Assembly: GCA_963837365.1 (NCBI GenBank)
Contig: CAWIMW010000008.1
Span: 124,001 to 188,000, forward strand
Length of the DNA stretch: 64,000 bases
Direction: 5' to 3'
Source: CAWBXL01 sp963837365
GTDB lineage: Bacteria; Acidobacteriota; Terriglobia; Terriglobales; Acidobacteriaceae
This document shows positions 8,826 through 17,703 of this stretch, piece by piece. The position numbers and the translations under genes are program-made. Within the stretch, counting starts at the first letter, position 1; the number at the start of each line of letters is the position of its first letter. The notes beneath the pieces were generated by a model, which worked only from the letters and a program-made list of their open reading frames with translations, had not been told where the DNA came from and ran no database searches.

Positions 8826-10132
8826 CAGATGGCTCCCACGAAGCGGCCGGGATTCAGAATCCCGGCGGGATCGAACTGCGCCTTGATGCTCTTCATCAGC
8901 GCCAACGTGTCGCCGGGACTTCCCCAAACGTCGATACCATCCTTCAGTTCAAGAGGACAATCCAGAACCACCATTGATCCTGCTGTGGATTGGAGTTTCT
9001 CACGCAGATCAGCGATCACCCGGCAAAGCTGTAGGACCGAGTCCGCCTCCAGCCGCAACCAGCCGACTCCAACCGCCTGCGCAACCAGCGTCCATGAAAA
9101 CTCCGCGGTTTGTGATTGGCGGCCGAGGTAGTCAGAAAAGCGTCCCAGTTCAGAGCGCAACAGCCCCACTTTGCAAACAACTGACATCCGCGAGTTCTCC
9201 TGCGGAGGCACGAACAGCAACTCACGAGCATTCCATGCGGAAGGGTCAGAGTCCTCCACAGCATGCGGGGCGACGAGCCGCGCCATCTCCTGCGCCTGGG
9301 CATCGCAGCTGGTCCGCGTGCCCTCCAGCAACACATCCACTACGGGAGCCGGCGAAGTTCCCGCGCACACCTGGACCGCCGCCGGCGTGAGCCGCGAATC
9401 CATAATCGCATTGACCGCAGCCATCATGTCCCGACTATCACACGGGACAAAACGCAGTGTCCTTGCGAACTTCGCTAGCGGATGAAGACGGAATATTGCC
9501 TGCGTAATCACGCCGAGGGTACCGAACGATCCGGTAATCAGCTTCGCGATGTCATAGCCCGCAACATTCTTTACCACTTTACCGCCGCTTTTTGCGAGCG
9601 TGCCATCGGGCAATGCTACCGTGACGCCGATAATAAGGTCGCGCAACGATCCGAATCGCGTACGTAAGGCCCCGCTGTCGTTGGTGGCCAGGATGCCGCC
9701 GACGGAAGACCGTTCCGGCCATAAGGGATCAAGCGCCAACCGCTGGCCGTGCTGGGCCAAGGCATTTTGCAAGTCGGCAAACACGCATCCGGCTTCCACC
9801 GTTGCAGTCATGTCACCCCAGGCATGTTCGAGCAAACGGTTGAGCTGCCGGGTGGAAAGCATGAGATGCACGGACTTCGGGGGATTTCCCCAACCCAGCT
9901 TGCTTCCGCCGCCGGTTGGGACGACACTGCGTGCCAAGTCCTTTGCGTGCTTAAGGACCGAAACCAGTTCGCTGGCGCTTTCCGGCTCAGCCACCTGCTG
10001 CGGCACCATACCGTCAATGGCAGACGCAAGCGGTGCGACGCGCCGATATTGTTCTCCAGGCAGATTCATCAATCCGGACCCCGGCGCATGTTGGGATGCT
10101 AGGGAATCAAAGCATCGGCCGGGGCCCCTCAT
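8825..10132 (-). CDS. glcE: Glycolate oxidase FAD-binding subunit GlcE
   Basis: FAD-binding PCMH-type oxidoreductase (VAO family), the smaller of two related flavin subunits of glycolate oxidase. FAD motifs seen are V-V-P-T-G-G-G-S-K-L, the S-V-G-G-I-L-A-T-N-D-S-G loop and G-S-F-G-T-L-G-V-I-T. The ATG at 10132 begins five bases after the glcD stop; an alternative ATG at 10069 (with GGGG upstream) would give 414 aa, closer to the domain start. The 3' end overlaps glcF by one base. The gene sits between glcD and glcF, as in the E. coli glc operon. Confidence 0.9.
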   Translation of the reverse strand: MRGPGRCFDSLASQHAPGSGLMNLPGEQYRRVAPLASAIDGMVPQQVAEPESASELVSVLKHAKDLARSVVPTGGGSKLGWGNPPKSVHLMLSTRQLNRLLEHAWGDMTATVEAGCVFADLQNALAQHGQRLALDPLWPERSSVGGILATNDSGALRTRFGSLRDLIIGVTVALPDGTLAKSGGKVVKNVAGYDIAKLITGSFGTLGVITQAIFRLHPLAKFARTLRFVPCDSRDMMAAVNAIMDSRLTPAAVQVCAGTSPAPVVDVLLEGTRTSCDAQAQEMARLVAPHAVEDSDPSAWNARELLFVPPQENSRMSVVCKVGLLRSELGRFSDYLGRQSQTAEFSWTLVAQAVGVGWLRLEADSVLQLCRVIADLREKLQSTAGSMVVLDCPLELKDGIDVWGSPGDTLALMKSIKAQFDPAGILNPGRFVGAI

Positions 10133-10137
10133 TTATT

Positions 10138-11583
10138 TCAAAAGAATTGTGCGACCCCGGCTTGTTCCAACGGATGCGGCTCATACGGCCCGGTTTTTTC
10201 CCCGCATAGACGCGGGCGCGGGAAAACCTTGCCCGGATTCGATAGCTGCCCGGGATCGAAGGCGCATCGAACCAGGTGCATCGTCTGCAAGTCCGGCTCA
10301 GCGAACATCTCCGACATCATCATCTTCTTCTCTTCTCCGACTCCGTGCTCGCCGGTGATGGAGCCGCCGTGCTTCAAGCAGAGTCTGAGGATGTCCATGG
10401 ACAGGGCCAGGGCGCGCTCTTCCTCGCCTTCATTTCTGCGATCATAGAGCACCAGCGGATGTAGATTGCCATCCCCGGCATGAAAAACATTGGCCACACG
10501 CAGTCCCACGTCCGTGCTCATCCGGTCAATCTCGGTCAAGACCTGCGGCAGCGCGGTACGCGGAATCACACCGTCCTGCACAATGTAATTGGGGGAGATT
10601 CTGCCCATGGCGGCAAATGCAGCCTTGCGTCCTTTCCATACCAGCACGCGCTCGGGCTCGGATTGGGCCAGACGAATCTCCCGGGCCCCGCACCGCCGGC
10701 AAATATCTTCCACTCCAGCCATCAGATCACCGACTTCAGCCGACACGCCATCCAGTTCAACCAGCAGCAAAGCTCCGCAGGACGGGTAACCGGCATGGAC
10801 CGAAGCCTCTGCCGCCTGAATGGCCAGGCTATCCATGATCTCCAGTGCGGCAGGCAAAATACCGGCCGAGATAATCTCGCTCACGGCCGCGCCCGCTTCC
10901 GTTGTGGAATGAAAGGCTGCGAGCAGGACCTGAATCACCTCCGGCTTTTTGACAATTCGCAGCGTGATGCGCGTGGCAATCCCCAGCGTACCCTCCGAAC
11001 CCACGAACACTCCGCACAAATCGTAGCCGGGATGGTCCGGAGTTTTGCCGCCCATGTGTACCAGCGATCCATCGGGCAAGACAACATCGAGTCCCAGAAC
11101 GTGGGTGGTGGTGAAGCCGTACTTGAGGCAATGCGCGCCGCCGGAATTCTCCGCAACGTTTCCGCCGATGCTGCACACCGATTGCGACGAAGGATCAGGC
11201 GCGTAAAAATATCCGTATAGAGAGACCCGCTGGGTGATATCGGCATTGATCACACCTGGCTCGACCACGACCCTCGCGTTGACGGTATCGACTTCGAGGA
11301 TCCGGTTCATACGGGTGAGACTGATCACGACACCGGAGGATTCCGGTAACGCACCGCCGCTCAGTCCGGTGCCGGAACCGCGGGCGACAAATGGAATTTT
11401 GTTTCGGCTACAAACTCGTACAACCGCCTGCACCTCCTCGGTAGAGGCAGGCAACAGGACCGCTTGTGGCAAGACGCGAAAATTAGTCAGCCCGTCGCAT
11501 TCGTAGGTATGGAGCTGTGACTTATCGGTGATAAGTCCGCGGCCCAGGATTGCCCTGAATTCGTCGAGGATTCGCGATTCCAT
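10138..11583 (-). CDS. glcD: Glycolate oxidase subunit GlcD (FAD-linked)
   Basis: Catalytic FAD subunit that oxidises glycolate, and in some homologues D-lactate, to glyoxylate or pyruvate. The PCMH FAD domain shows F-V-A-R-G-S-G-T-G-L-S-G-G and G-G-N-V-A-E-N-S-G-G-A-H-C. The C-terminal FAD-oxidase domain shows N-V-F-H-A-G-D-G-N-L-H-P and S-I-T-G-E-H-G-V-G. I chose the ATG at 11583 (481 aa, usual length), although the open frame runs 50 codons further upstream into the aminotransferase. Only 25 bases separate it from the preceding stop, so it belongs to the same transcript. Confidence 0.92.
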   Translation of the reverse strand: MESRILDEFRAILGRGLITDKSQLHTYECDGLTNFRVLPQAVLLPASTEEVQAVVRVCSRNKIPFVARGSGTGLSGGALPESSGVVISLTRMNRILEVDTVNARVVVEPGVINADITQRVSLYGYFYAPDPSSQSVCSIGGNVAENSGGAHCLKYGFTTTHVLGLDVVLPDGSLVHMGGKTPDHPGYDLCGVFVGSEGTLGIATRITLRIVKKPEVIQVLLAAFHSTTEAGAAVSEIISAGILPAALEIMDSLAIQAAEASVHAGYPSCGALLLVELDGVSAEVGDLMAGVEDICRRCGAREIRLAQSEPERVLVWKGRKAAFAAMGRISPNYIVQDGVIPRTALPQVLTEIDRMSTDVGLRVANVFHAGDGNLHPLVLYDRRNEGEEERALALSMDILRLCLKHGGSITGEHGVGEEKKMMMSEMFAEPDLQTMHLVRCAFDPGQLSNPGKVFPRPRLCGEKTGPYEPHPLEQAGVAQFF

Positions 11584-11608
11584 TGATTTTGCTTTGTCTC
11601 GAAGTGAC

Positions 11609-12763
11609 CTATGGGCGAAAGCCCTCGGCAGCAAGGGCCTGCTTGAATTCACGCAGAAGGAAATCGACGTTTTCCTCGGTGGCCAGCGGTCCCATGATGC
11701 CAATGCGGAACACCTTCCCCGCCAGTGGGCCAAATCCGCCCAGGATCTCGATGCCCTGCGAATCCATCAACCTTTTGCGGACCTTCGCATCTTCCACTCC
11801 CTGCGGCACAACCACTGTATTCAAAGTGTGAATGCGCTGGCCTTCTGCGACGTGCATGCGCAGGCCCAGGGACTCGATGCAGCGCACGAACATCTCATGG
11901 CAGCGGCGATGGCGCGCCCACCTCTTCTCTGCCCCCTCTTCGTGGATTACAAGCAGGGCTTCGCGCAAAGCATAGAACATGGAAATCGGCGCGGTGTGGT
12001 GATAGCGATGCGAGATGGCGGCGTAGTCATGAATCAACTTGATGTCAAAGTACCAACTGTGAGGAGAAGTCCGCCGCAGCCCCAGCCAGTCCATCGCCCG
12101 TTTGGAGATCAACATCGGAGACAATCCCGGCGGGCAACTCAACCCTTTTTGCGTGCAGCTGTAGGCAATATCAATTCCGGTTTTATCCACCTCGATGGGA
12201 ACACCGCCGAGCGAGGTCACACAATCAGCGATGACCAACGCATTCACCGCATGCGCCGCCTGGCAAATGGCATGCCCGCTTTGCAACGCGCCGGTAGAAG
12301 TTTCGGCGTGAACGTAAACCACCACCTGAGGTTTTTCGCGTGCGATAAAAGCCGAGGCCTCGTCATCGGCAAACGTCTCGCCCCACGCTTTTTCAAAACG
12401 CACCACGTTGGCGCCGTTGCGTTTTGCCATTTCCGTAATGCGGTCACAGAAATATCCGTTCGCAAACACCGCGAACTTTGCCCCGGGTTCGACGAAGTTG
12501 GAAACTGCGGCTTCCATGCCCCCGCTGCCCGTTCCAGAGATCGCCATGGTGACGCCCTCGGTCGTACCGAAAACGGGTTTCAGCAGTTGCTGGATGTCGC
12601 TCATCACTTCGATAAAATACGGATCGAGGTGCCCGACAACCGGCTGGGCCAGCGCGTCATAAACCCGAGGGTGCACCATACTGGGGCCTGGCCCGAAAAG
12701 GTATCGTTTCGGAGGACTAAGAGGAGCAAATATGGTCGCCGTTTCCTGATCTGCGGTACTCAT
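11609..12763 (-). CDS. Alanine/serine-glyoxylate aminotransferase (class V)
   Basis: 384-aa PLP enzyme of the AGXT/SGAT type. It begins with the P-G-P-S substrate loop, carries S-G-T-G-S-G-G-M-E-A around the cofactor phosphate, V-I-A-D-C-V-T-S-L-G-G for the pyridine-ring Asp, and the Schiff-base Lys in S-C-T-Q-K-G-L-S-C-P-P-G. It would convert glyoxylate to glycine using alanine or serine. First gene of the minus-strand operon, with GAAAGGAACT just before the ATG. Placed ahead of glcDEF, it gives a complete path: glycolate uptake, oxidation to glyoxylate, transamination to glycine. The amino donor cannot be read from sequence. Confidence 0.9.
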   Translation of the reverse strand: MSTADQETATIFAPLSPPKRYLFGPGPSMVHPRVYDALAQPVVGHLDPYFIEVMSDIQQLLKPVFGTTEGVTMAISGTGSGGMEAAVSNFVEPGAKFAVFANGYFCDRITEMAKRNGANVVRFEKAWGETFADDEASAFIAREKPQVVVYVHAETSTGALQSGHAICQAAHAVNALVIADCVTSLGGVPIEVDKTGIDIAYSCTQKGLSCPPGLSPMLISKRAMDWLGLRRTSPHSWYFDIKLIHDYAAISHRYHHTAPISMFYALREALLVIHEEGAEKRWARHRRCHEMFVRCIESLGLRMHVAEGQRIHTLNTVVVPQGVEDAKVRKRLMDSQGIEILGGFGPLAGKVFRIGIMGPLATEENVDFLLREFKQALAAEGFRP

Positions 12764-12814
12764 AGTTCCTTTCCTGCTGCTATCCGTATTTCCAGCGCTT
12801 CTTCTTGAAACAGG

Positions 12815-13291
12815 GTGTACGCCAGCCCTCTAATTCTTGAAAATATCGCTGAACCCGAAACCATTCTACCCAACATTCGATTTGACATCTGGCTGCCCAT
12901 GCCTGCGCAGTCATTTCGCTGCGCTCCAAAAGCGTTGGTGAACCGGCCAACGGGATCATACGGCATACACCACGTGCGTGCGGAATTTGTTGATGAATCG
13001 GCGCTAATCGAATCCCTGCGAGCGGGTTGTGAGCAATGTTTTGAGGCTCTGAGGAAGGCCACCCTAGCACTGACTCAAGACCTCCAAATGGACAAAGTCT
13101 TGGACACTCTCCTCCAGTCTCTCCCGGAACTTGTACATTACGAATCGGCGCAGATTTTACTTCTCGAATCGGACTCCCGTTTGTTCGTTGCGCGGGAAGC
13201 GCCGCTAACCGAAGCCACAAAAAGCAGGTTGCGAGCAACCCAGCGACTTTCAATGCGAGCGATTTTCCTCTTCTACAGCGAGTGCGGCTAA
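12815..13291 (+). pseudogene. GAF-domain protein remnant
   Basis: The open frame gives 158 aa. Residues about 75-130 resemble the start of a GAF sensor domain of the kind found in histidine kinases (A-L-R-K-A-T-L-A-L-T-Q-D-L, then V-L-D-T-L-L-Q-S-L-P-E-L-V). The sequence breaks off after about 55 residues of that domain, and the first 70 residues resemble nothing I recognise. This looks like the surviving piece of a larger sensor protein. It lies in the 670-bp gap between the glycolate operon and the tRNA-like locus. A small hairpin (CTCAGT-N8-ACTGAG, 13382-13401) follows. Expression as a real small protein cannot be excluded. Confidence 0.4.
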
Positions 13292-13430
13292 TGGCGATCG
13301 TGAAAACCTGTGGATCGATTTGCCCGCTCATGCTAAGTTGACGCTATGAAGCGTCTGCTTCAGTTTCGATCGTCATTACGGCTCAGTCTATCCCGACTGA
13401 GTTATTAACTCCTGCACAATTTACAGCATT

Positions 13431-13505
13431 AGGCCCGTGGCGGAACTGGCATACGCAGCTGCCTCAAGAGCAGCCCATTTGTGGGTTCAACTCCCACCGG
13501 CACAG
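13431..13505 (+). tRNA. tRNA-Leu(CAA)-like sequence, possibly degenerate
   Basis: It has a Leu-type D-arm (GGCGGAACTGGCATACGC), a perfect anticodon stem-loop (GCTGC-CTCAAGA-GCAGC, anticodon CAA) and a perfect T-arm (GTGGG-TTCAACT-CCCAC). Two features argue against a normal tRNA. Only about six bases lie between anticodon arm and T-arm, where tRNA-Leu needs a long variable arm. The acceptor strands pair in only about four of seven positions. It may therefore be a decayed copy. No CCA is encoded at the expected place. Confidence 0.5.
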
Positions 13506-13517
13506 GCAATTCCCGGC

Positions 13518-14651
13518 CTAATCCAAGGCTTTGTGGAAGCGGAGCACGCTGAGCGTCAAAAGAAACGAGCCCAGCGCTGTCATGGCGATCATCTCCGGCC
13601 ACAACACATGAAAACCGGTTCCCTTTAAATAGACCCCTCTCAGCACCACCAAAAAATAGCGCAAGGGATTGATGTAGGTCAGATATTGCAACCACTGCGG
13701 CATAGTGCTGATGGGAAAACCGAAGCCGGAAAAGATGATTGCGGGCATGATGAAGAAGAACGCAGTCACCATAGCCTGTTGCTGAGTGGAGGAAACCGTG
13801 GAGATGAGCAGTCCGGCACCCAACATGCACAGCAAGAAGAGTACCGTGCCGGCGAGCAGCACCACCAGTGAGCCGCGCAAGGGCACGCGAAACCACAGCG
13901 TGCCGACCGTGGCGATGAGAGAGACATCGAGCAGGCCGATCAGAAAGAAGGGCACCGTCTTGCCCAGAATGAATTCAAATGGGCGGATGGGCGTAACCAT
14001 GATCTGCTCCAGCGTCCCGATCTCGCGCTCGCGCACCACGGCAAACGCCGTTAAGGTGGTAACCAGAACCAGGGTCAGGCTGCCGATCACTCCCGGCACA
14101 AAGAACCAGCGGCTTTTCAGGTTGATGTTGTACCAGGGACGGGGCTGGAGTTCGACCTGCGGAATATGACCGACCAGATAGGGTGAGATTCGACCCATGC
14201 GGTCTGTCTGGAAATCCCGGGCGAAGGTTTGCGCAATCTGGCTGACATATCCTGCGGCAATCAGCGCGGTATTTGAGTTGGTAGCGTCCACGATGACTTG
14301 CAGAGGGGCGGTCTGGCCCTTGCGCAGCGCTTCGGAAAAACCTGGATGAATCTGCAAGGCTACCGTTGCCTCTCCGCGATCGATCAAGTCGATCATCTCC
14401 TGCTGTTGCGCCAGCTGCCAATTGACCTGAAAGTATGGGCTGGAGGAAAAACGCGAGATCAGTTCGCGGCTTTCCTGCGTGTGATCGAGGTCGAGAACTG
14501 CCGTGGGAACATGCTGGATTTCGAAGGTAGCCGCATAGCCGAAGACCAACATCTGGATGATGGGAGGTACGAACAGAACGAAGCGCGTCCGCTTGTCGCG
14601 GAAAACCTGAATGAACTCCTTGATAAGCATCTGTTTGAGCCGCGAAAGCAT
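13518..14651 (-). CDS. ABC-2 type transport permease (YbhR-like)
   Basis: 377-aa integral membrane subunit of an ABC-2 exporter. One N-terminal helix (F-V-L-F-V-P-P-I-I-Q-M-L-V-F-G-Y) is followed by a large extracytoplasmic domain (about residues 45-175) and then five C-terminal helices. The V-R-E-R-E-I-G-T-L-E-Q-I-M-V-T-P-I motif is the coupling helix typical of this family. I chose the ATG at 14651 for its GAGGT ribosome site; 20 further upstream codons are open but overlap the neighbour. Last gene of a TetR-HlyD-ATPase-ATPase-permease-permease operon matching E. coli cecR-ybhGFSR. Confidence 0.9.
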   Translation of the reverse strand: MLSRLKQMLIKEFIQVFRDKRTRFVLFVPPIIQMLVFGYAATFEIQHVPTAVLDLDHTQESRELISRFSSSPYFQVNWQLAQQQEMIDLIDRGEATVALQIHPGFSEALRKGQTAPLQVIVDATNSNTALIAAGYVSQIAQTFARDFQTDRMGRISPYLVGHIPQVELQPRPWYNINLKSRWFFVPGVIGSLTLVLVTTLTAFAVVREREIGTLEQIMVTPIRPFEFILGKTVPFFLIGLLDVSLIATVGTLWFRVPLRGSLVVLLAGTVLFLLCMLGAGLLISTVSSTQQQAMVTAFFFIMPAIIFSGFGFPISTMPQWLQYLTYINPLRYFLVVLRGVYLKGTGFHVLWPEMIAMTALGSFLLTLSVLRFHKALD

Positions 14652-14655
14652 GACC

Positions 14656-15789
14656 TCACACCAACCTTTTGTGGAAAACGCGCGTGGCCAGCACCGCCAG
14701 CGCCACAGCAAAAATTGCCAGCGGCACCAGTTGGCCGTACAGCATGCTGATAGGCGTTCCTTTGAGAAAAATCATCTTGAGCGAAGAAACGTAATAGCGC
14801 GCCGGGAGGATGCGGGTGACGAGCTGAACAAACTGTGGCATCTGCTCGATAGCGAAGAGAAACCCGGAGAGCAGAAAGGCCGGCATGAAGGTGGCTACCA
14901 GCGCAATCTGGCTCGCCGCCAACTGGTTCTTGGCCACCACCGAAATGAAATATCCCAGGCAAAGCAGGGCAACTAGGAACAAGGCCGAGCTGACAAGCAG
15001 TGCCAGCACCGTGCCACGAAACGGCACTTGAAACCAAAAGATGGCCAGCACTACGCAAACGCCGGCATCGAACAGGCCGATAACGAAGTAAGGCGCCAGT
15101 TTGCCCAGCATGATTTCGAGTGGAGTTACCGGAGTGGAAATCAACTGCTCCATGCTGCCTCGCTCCCACTCGCGGGCAACGGTCAGCGAAGTGAGAAAGG
15201 CTCCAATCACGGACATCACTACGGCGAGCACGCCGGGCACAATAAACGCGCTGCTCTCCAGATTTTCGTTGTACCAGGTGCGAGTCTCCACGCTGAGGGT
15301 TGGCGGTTGCAGTTGTTGGCCTCGACGTTGCAGCCACTCGGTCTGCACATCGTTGGAATATCCCTGCACCACCGCCTGCGCGTAGCCGGTCATGACGTTG
15401 GCGGTATTGTCGTCAGTCGCATCCACCAGGGCCTGCACGTTCACAACGCCACCAGCCCGCAGCCTTTTGGAAAAATCGTATGGAATAACCAGGGCCATCT
15501 TGGCGCGGCCATCGTCGAGAGCTTTGGCCACATCGGAATAATTGTTCACCGCGCGTACGATGTGGAAATACTCGCTCGACTGAAAACGCTTGAGCAGCGC
15601 CTGGCTCTGCTGGCTTCCTTCGCGGTCATACACGAACACTGGCAAATGCTTAAGATCGAGGCTCACTCCATAACCGAAAAATAGCACCAGGACCACGGGC
15701 ATGATGATGACGATGCCTAAGCTGCGGGCATCGCGAACGATCTGGATGATCTCCTTTTTCGCAATCGCTTTAAGGCGCACCCAGCGCAT
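14656..15789 (-). CDS. ABC-2 type transport permease (YbhS-like)
   Basis: 377-aa partner permease, paralogous to the next gene and with the same layout: an N-terminal helix, an extracytoplasmic domain and five C-terminal helices. The coupling motif is A-R-E-W-E-R-G-S-M-E-Q-L-I-S-T-P-V. The start at 15789 lies one base beyond the stop of the ATPase gene, so translation is probably coupled. An ATG 24 bases upstream (15813) is possible. Together the two permeases would form the heterodimeric membrane channel. Confidence 0.9.
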   Translation of the reverse strand: MRWVRLKAIAKKEIIQIVRDARSLGIVIIMPVVLVLFFGYGVSLDLKHLPVFVYDREGSQQSQALLKRFQSSEYFHIVRAVNNYSDVAKALDDGRAKMALVIPYDFSKRLRAGGVVNVQALVDATDDNTANVMTGYAQAVVQGYSNDVQTEWLQRRGQQLQPPTLSVETRTWYNENLESSAFIVPGVLAVVMSVIGAFLTSLTVAREWERGSMEQLISTPVTPLEIMLGKLAPYFVIGLFDAGVCVVLAIFWFQVPFRGTVLALLVSSALFLVALLCLGYFISVVAKNQLAASQIALVATFMPAFLLSGFLFAIEQMPQFVQLVTRILPARYYVSSLKMIFLKGTPISMLYGQLVPLAIFAVALAVLATRVFHKRLV

Positions 15790-15790
15790 G

Positions 15791-16756
15791 TTATGCCGTT
15801 TCCCTTCTGTCATCCCGCTGGCTGGTGAGAGCAACGAAGACGTCTTCCAGCGTGGGACGTATAGGCTCGATCTTGCTGACCTGCACGTTGCGCTGTGCGA
15901 GATAAGCCCGTAGCTGTTCCGTTGCCGTGGTCGCGTCGGGCACGAGCACGTGCAGGGCATTGCCGAAGACGGCTGCATCCAGCACTCCCTGCGCACCCTG
16001 CAAGGTCTCGACGGCGGTGCCCAGGGGTTCGCACTCGATCAGAAGTAGTTTCCCCGTAACGGATTTTTGCTTCAGCTCGCTCGGCGTACCCAGGGCCACC
16101 ATTTTCCCGCGATAGATCATGGCCAGCCGGTTGCAGTACTCGGCCTCTTCCATGTAGTGCGTAGTGACGAAGACGGTCACACCTTCCCCCGACATCTGAT
16201 TGATGAGGTCCCAGAACTGCCGCCGCGAGATGGGATCGACACCCGATGTAGGCTCGTCAAGAAAAATAATTGGGGGACGATGGAGCACGGCGCAACCCAA
16301 AGCCAGGCGCTGCTTCCAGCCGCCGGGCAAGGTGCCGGTGACCATGCCCTCCTGCCCTTTCAGGTCCGCGATTTCAAGTGCCCATGAAATGCGTTCCGCG
16401 GCCAGGTCACGCGCGACGTTGTAAAGGCCGGCAAACAGTCTTAGGTTCTCGATCACCTTCAGATCGTTATATAGCGAAAACTTCTGCGACATATAACCGA
16501 TGTTCTGCCGCACCGCCTCTGGTTCGCGGGCCACGTCGAAGCCAGCGACGACCGCGCGGCCGGACGTGGGACGCAGCAAACCGCAGAGCATGCGAATGGT
16601 GGTGGACTTGCCCGCGCCGTTTGGCCCCAGAAAGCCGAAGATTTCTCCTTTACGCGTGTCCAGGCTGATGCGGTCCACCGCAGTGAAATCGCCAAAGCGC
16701 TTCACCAGACTCTCGAGCACGACCGAACGATCAGCGGCGTTCGTCTCTGGATTCAT
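15791..16756 (-). CDS. ABC transporter ATP-binding protein (matches the C-terminal half of YbhF)
   Basis: 321-aa ATPase with Walker A G-P-N-G-A-G-K-S-T, a modified signature L-P-G-G-W-K-Q-R-L in place of LSGGQ, Walker B I-I-F-L-D-E-P-T-S-G-V-D and the switch His in T-T-H-Y-M-E-E-A-E-Y-C. A DUF4162-like C-terminal tail follows. It overlaps the upstream ATPase gene by four bases. In E. coli both ATPase units are fused in YbhF; here they are two genes. It energises export by the two permeases downstream. Confidence 0.92.
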   Translation of the reverse strand: MNPETNAADRSVVLESLVKRFGDFTAVDRISLDTRKGEIFGFLGPNGAGKSTTIRMLCGLLRPTSGRAVVAGFDVAREPEAVRQNIGYMSQKFSLYNDLKVIENLRLFAGLYNVARDLAAERISWALEIADLKGQEGMVTGTLPGGWKQRLALGCAVLHRPPIIFLDEPTSGVDPISRRQFWDLINQMSGEGVTVFVTTHYMEEAEYCNRLAMIYRGKMVALGTPSELKQKSVTGKLLLIECEPLGTAVETLQGAQGVLDAAVFGNALHVLVPDATTATEQLRAYLAQRNVQVSKIEPIRPTLEDVFVALTSQRDDRRETA

Positions 16757-17703
16757 GCCCTGGCTCCCTCCGTGCTGCTTGAGACTGCATCCACAAAGAG
16801 ATCTTCTATGGACGGAGTGACACGCTGGATCTGGTCGAACGGAACTCGTGTTTCTTTAAGCCGGGATTGAAATTCCGACTGGCGGCGTTGTGCGTCATCC
16901 ACCACAACGTGAACTCCGTCTCCAGTCATGACGAGGCTGGAAATGCCCTCCGCGTTTTCGAGTTGCTTCCGAACGCGCCGCGGATCGGCTGAAATAATGG
17001 CCAGCACTCCCTTGCCGAGTCGCGCTTTCAGATTTGCCGGCGTGTCGCAGAAAAGCAGTTTGCCATGGTTCAAGAGCGCGACTCGATGGCAACGTTCGGC
17101 TTCATCCAGATAAGCGGTAGAAGTCAGCACCGCCACACCTTCGGCGGTGAGTTCGTAGAGAATTCGCCAGAAGTCGCGGCGTGAGACCGGGTCCACGCCG
17201 GTGGTCGGCTCGTCGAGGAGAATGACTTTGGGCCGGTGAATCAGCGCGCAGATCAGGCCCAGCTTCTGCTTCATTCCGCCGGAAAGTTTTCCCGCCAGTC
17301 GCCCGCGAAATTCGCCCATGCCAGCCGCGTGCAAAAGCTGTTCGGCGCGAGGCTCGCGCGCCGATTTCTTGACCCCGAACAAATCGGCGTAGAAGCGGAT
17401 GTTCTCGTTCACGGTCAGGTCTTCATAGAGCCCGAAACGCTGCGGCATATAACTAAGGTGGTGCTTGGCGCCTTCGGGGTCGTGGCCAACGTCGCAGCCG
17501 GCGACGCTGGCGCTTCCTTCGTCGGGCGGCATAACGCCGGCCAGCATACGCAGCGTAGTGGTCTTGCCGGCGCCGTCCGGGCCAACCAGTCCGAAAATCT
17601 CTCCCGGATACACTTCAAAACTGAGATGGTCAACGGCGCGAACTCCGGGAAAACTCTTGCCGAGCCCAGAGAGCACGATAGCGGCCTGGCCCATAGAATT
17701 CAT
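16753..17703 (-). CDS. ABC transporter ATP-binding protein (matches the N-terminal half of YbhF)
   Basis: 316-aa ATPase with Walker A G-P-D-G-A-G-K-T-T (an Asp variant typical of YbhF/RbbA N-halves), a canonical L-S-G-G-M-K-Q-K-L signature and Walker B V-I-L-L-D-E-P-T-T-G-V-D. The switch position reads T-S-T-A-Y-L-D-E-A-E, with Ala instead of His, so this nucleotide site may be catalytically weak, as in asymmetric ABC exporters. The 5' end overlaps the HlyD gene by four bases and the 3' end overlaps the second ATPase by four. Confidence 0.92.
   Translation of the reverse strand: MNSMGQAAIVLSGLGKSFPGVRAVDHLSFEVYPGEIFGLVGPDGAGKTTTLRMLAGVMPPDEGSASVAGCDVGHDPEGAKHHLSYMPQRFGLYEDLTVNENIRFYADLFGVKKSAREPRAEQLLHAAGMGEFRGRLAGKLSGGMKQKLGLICALIHRPKVILLDEPTTGVDPVSRRDFWRILYELTAEGVAVLTSTAYLDEAERCHRVALLNHGKLLFCDTPANLKARLGKGVLAIISADPRRVRKQLENAEGISSLVMTGDGVHVVVDDAQRRQSEFQSRLKETRVPFDQIQRVTPSIEDLFVDAVSSSTEGARA

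Noticed and set aside
13437..13628. 63-codon open frame over the tRNA-like sequence
   Set aside because: Its first part is the translated tRNA-Leu-like region; no protein family is recognisable.
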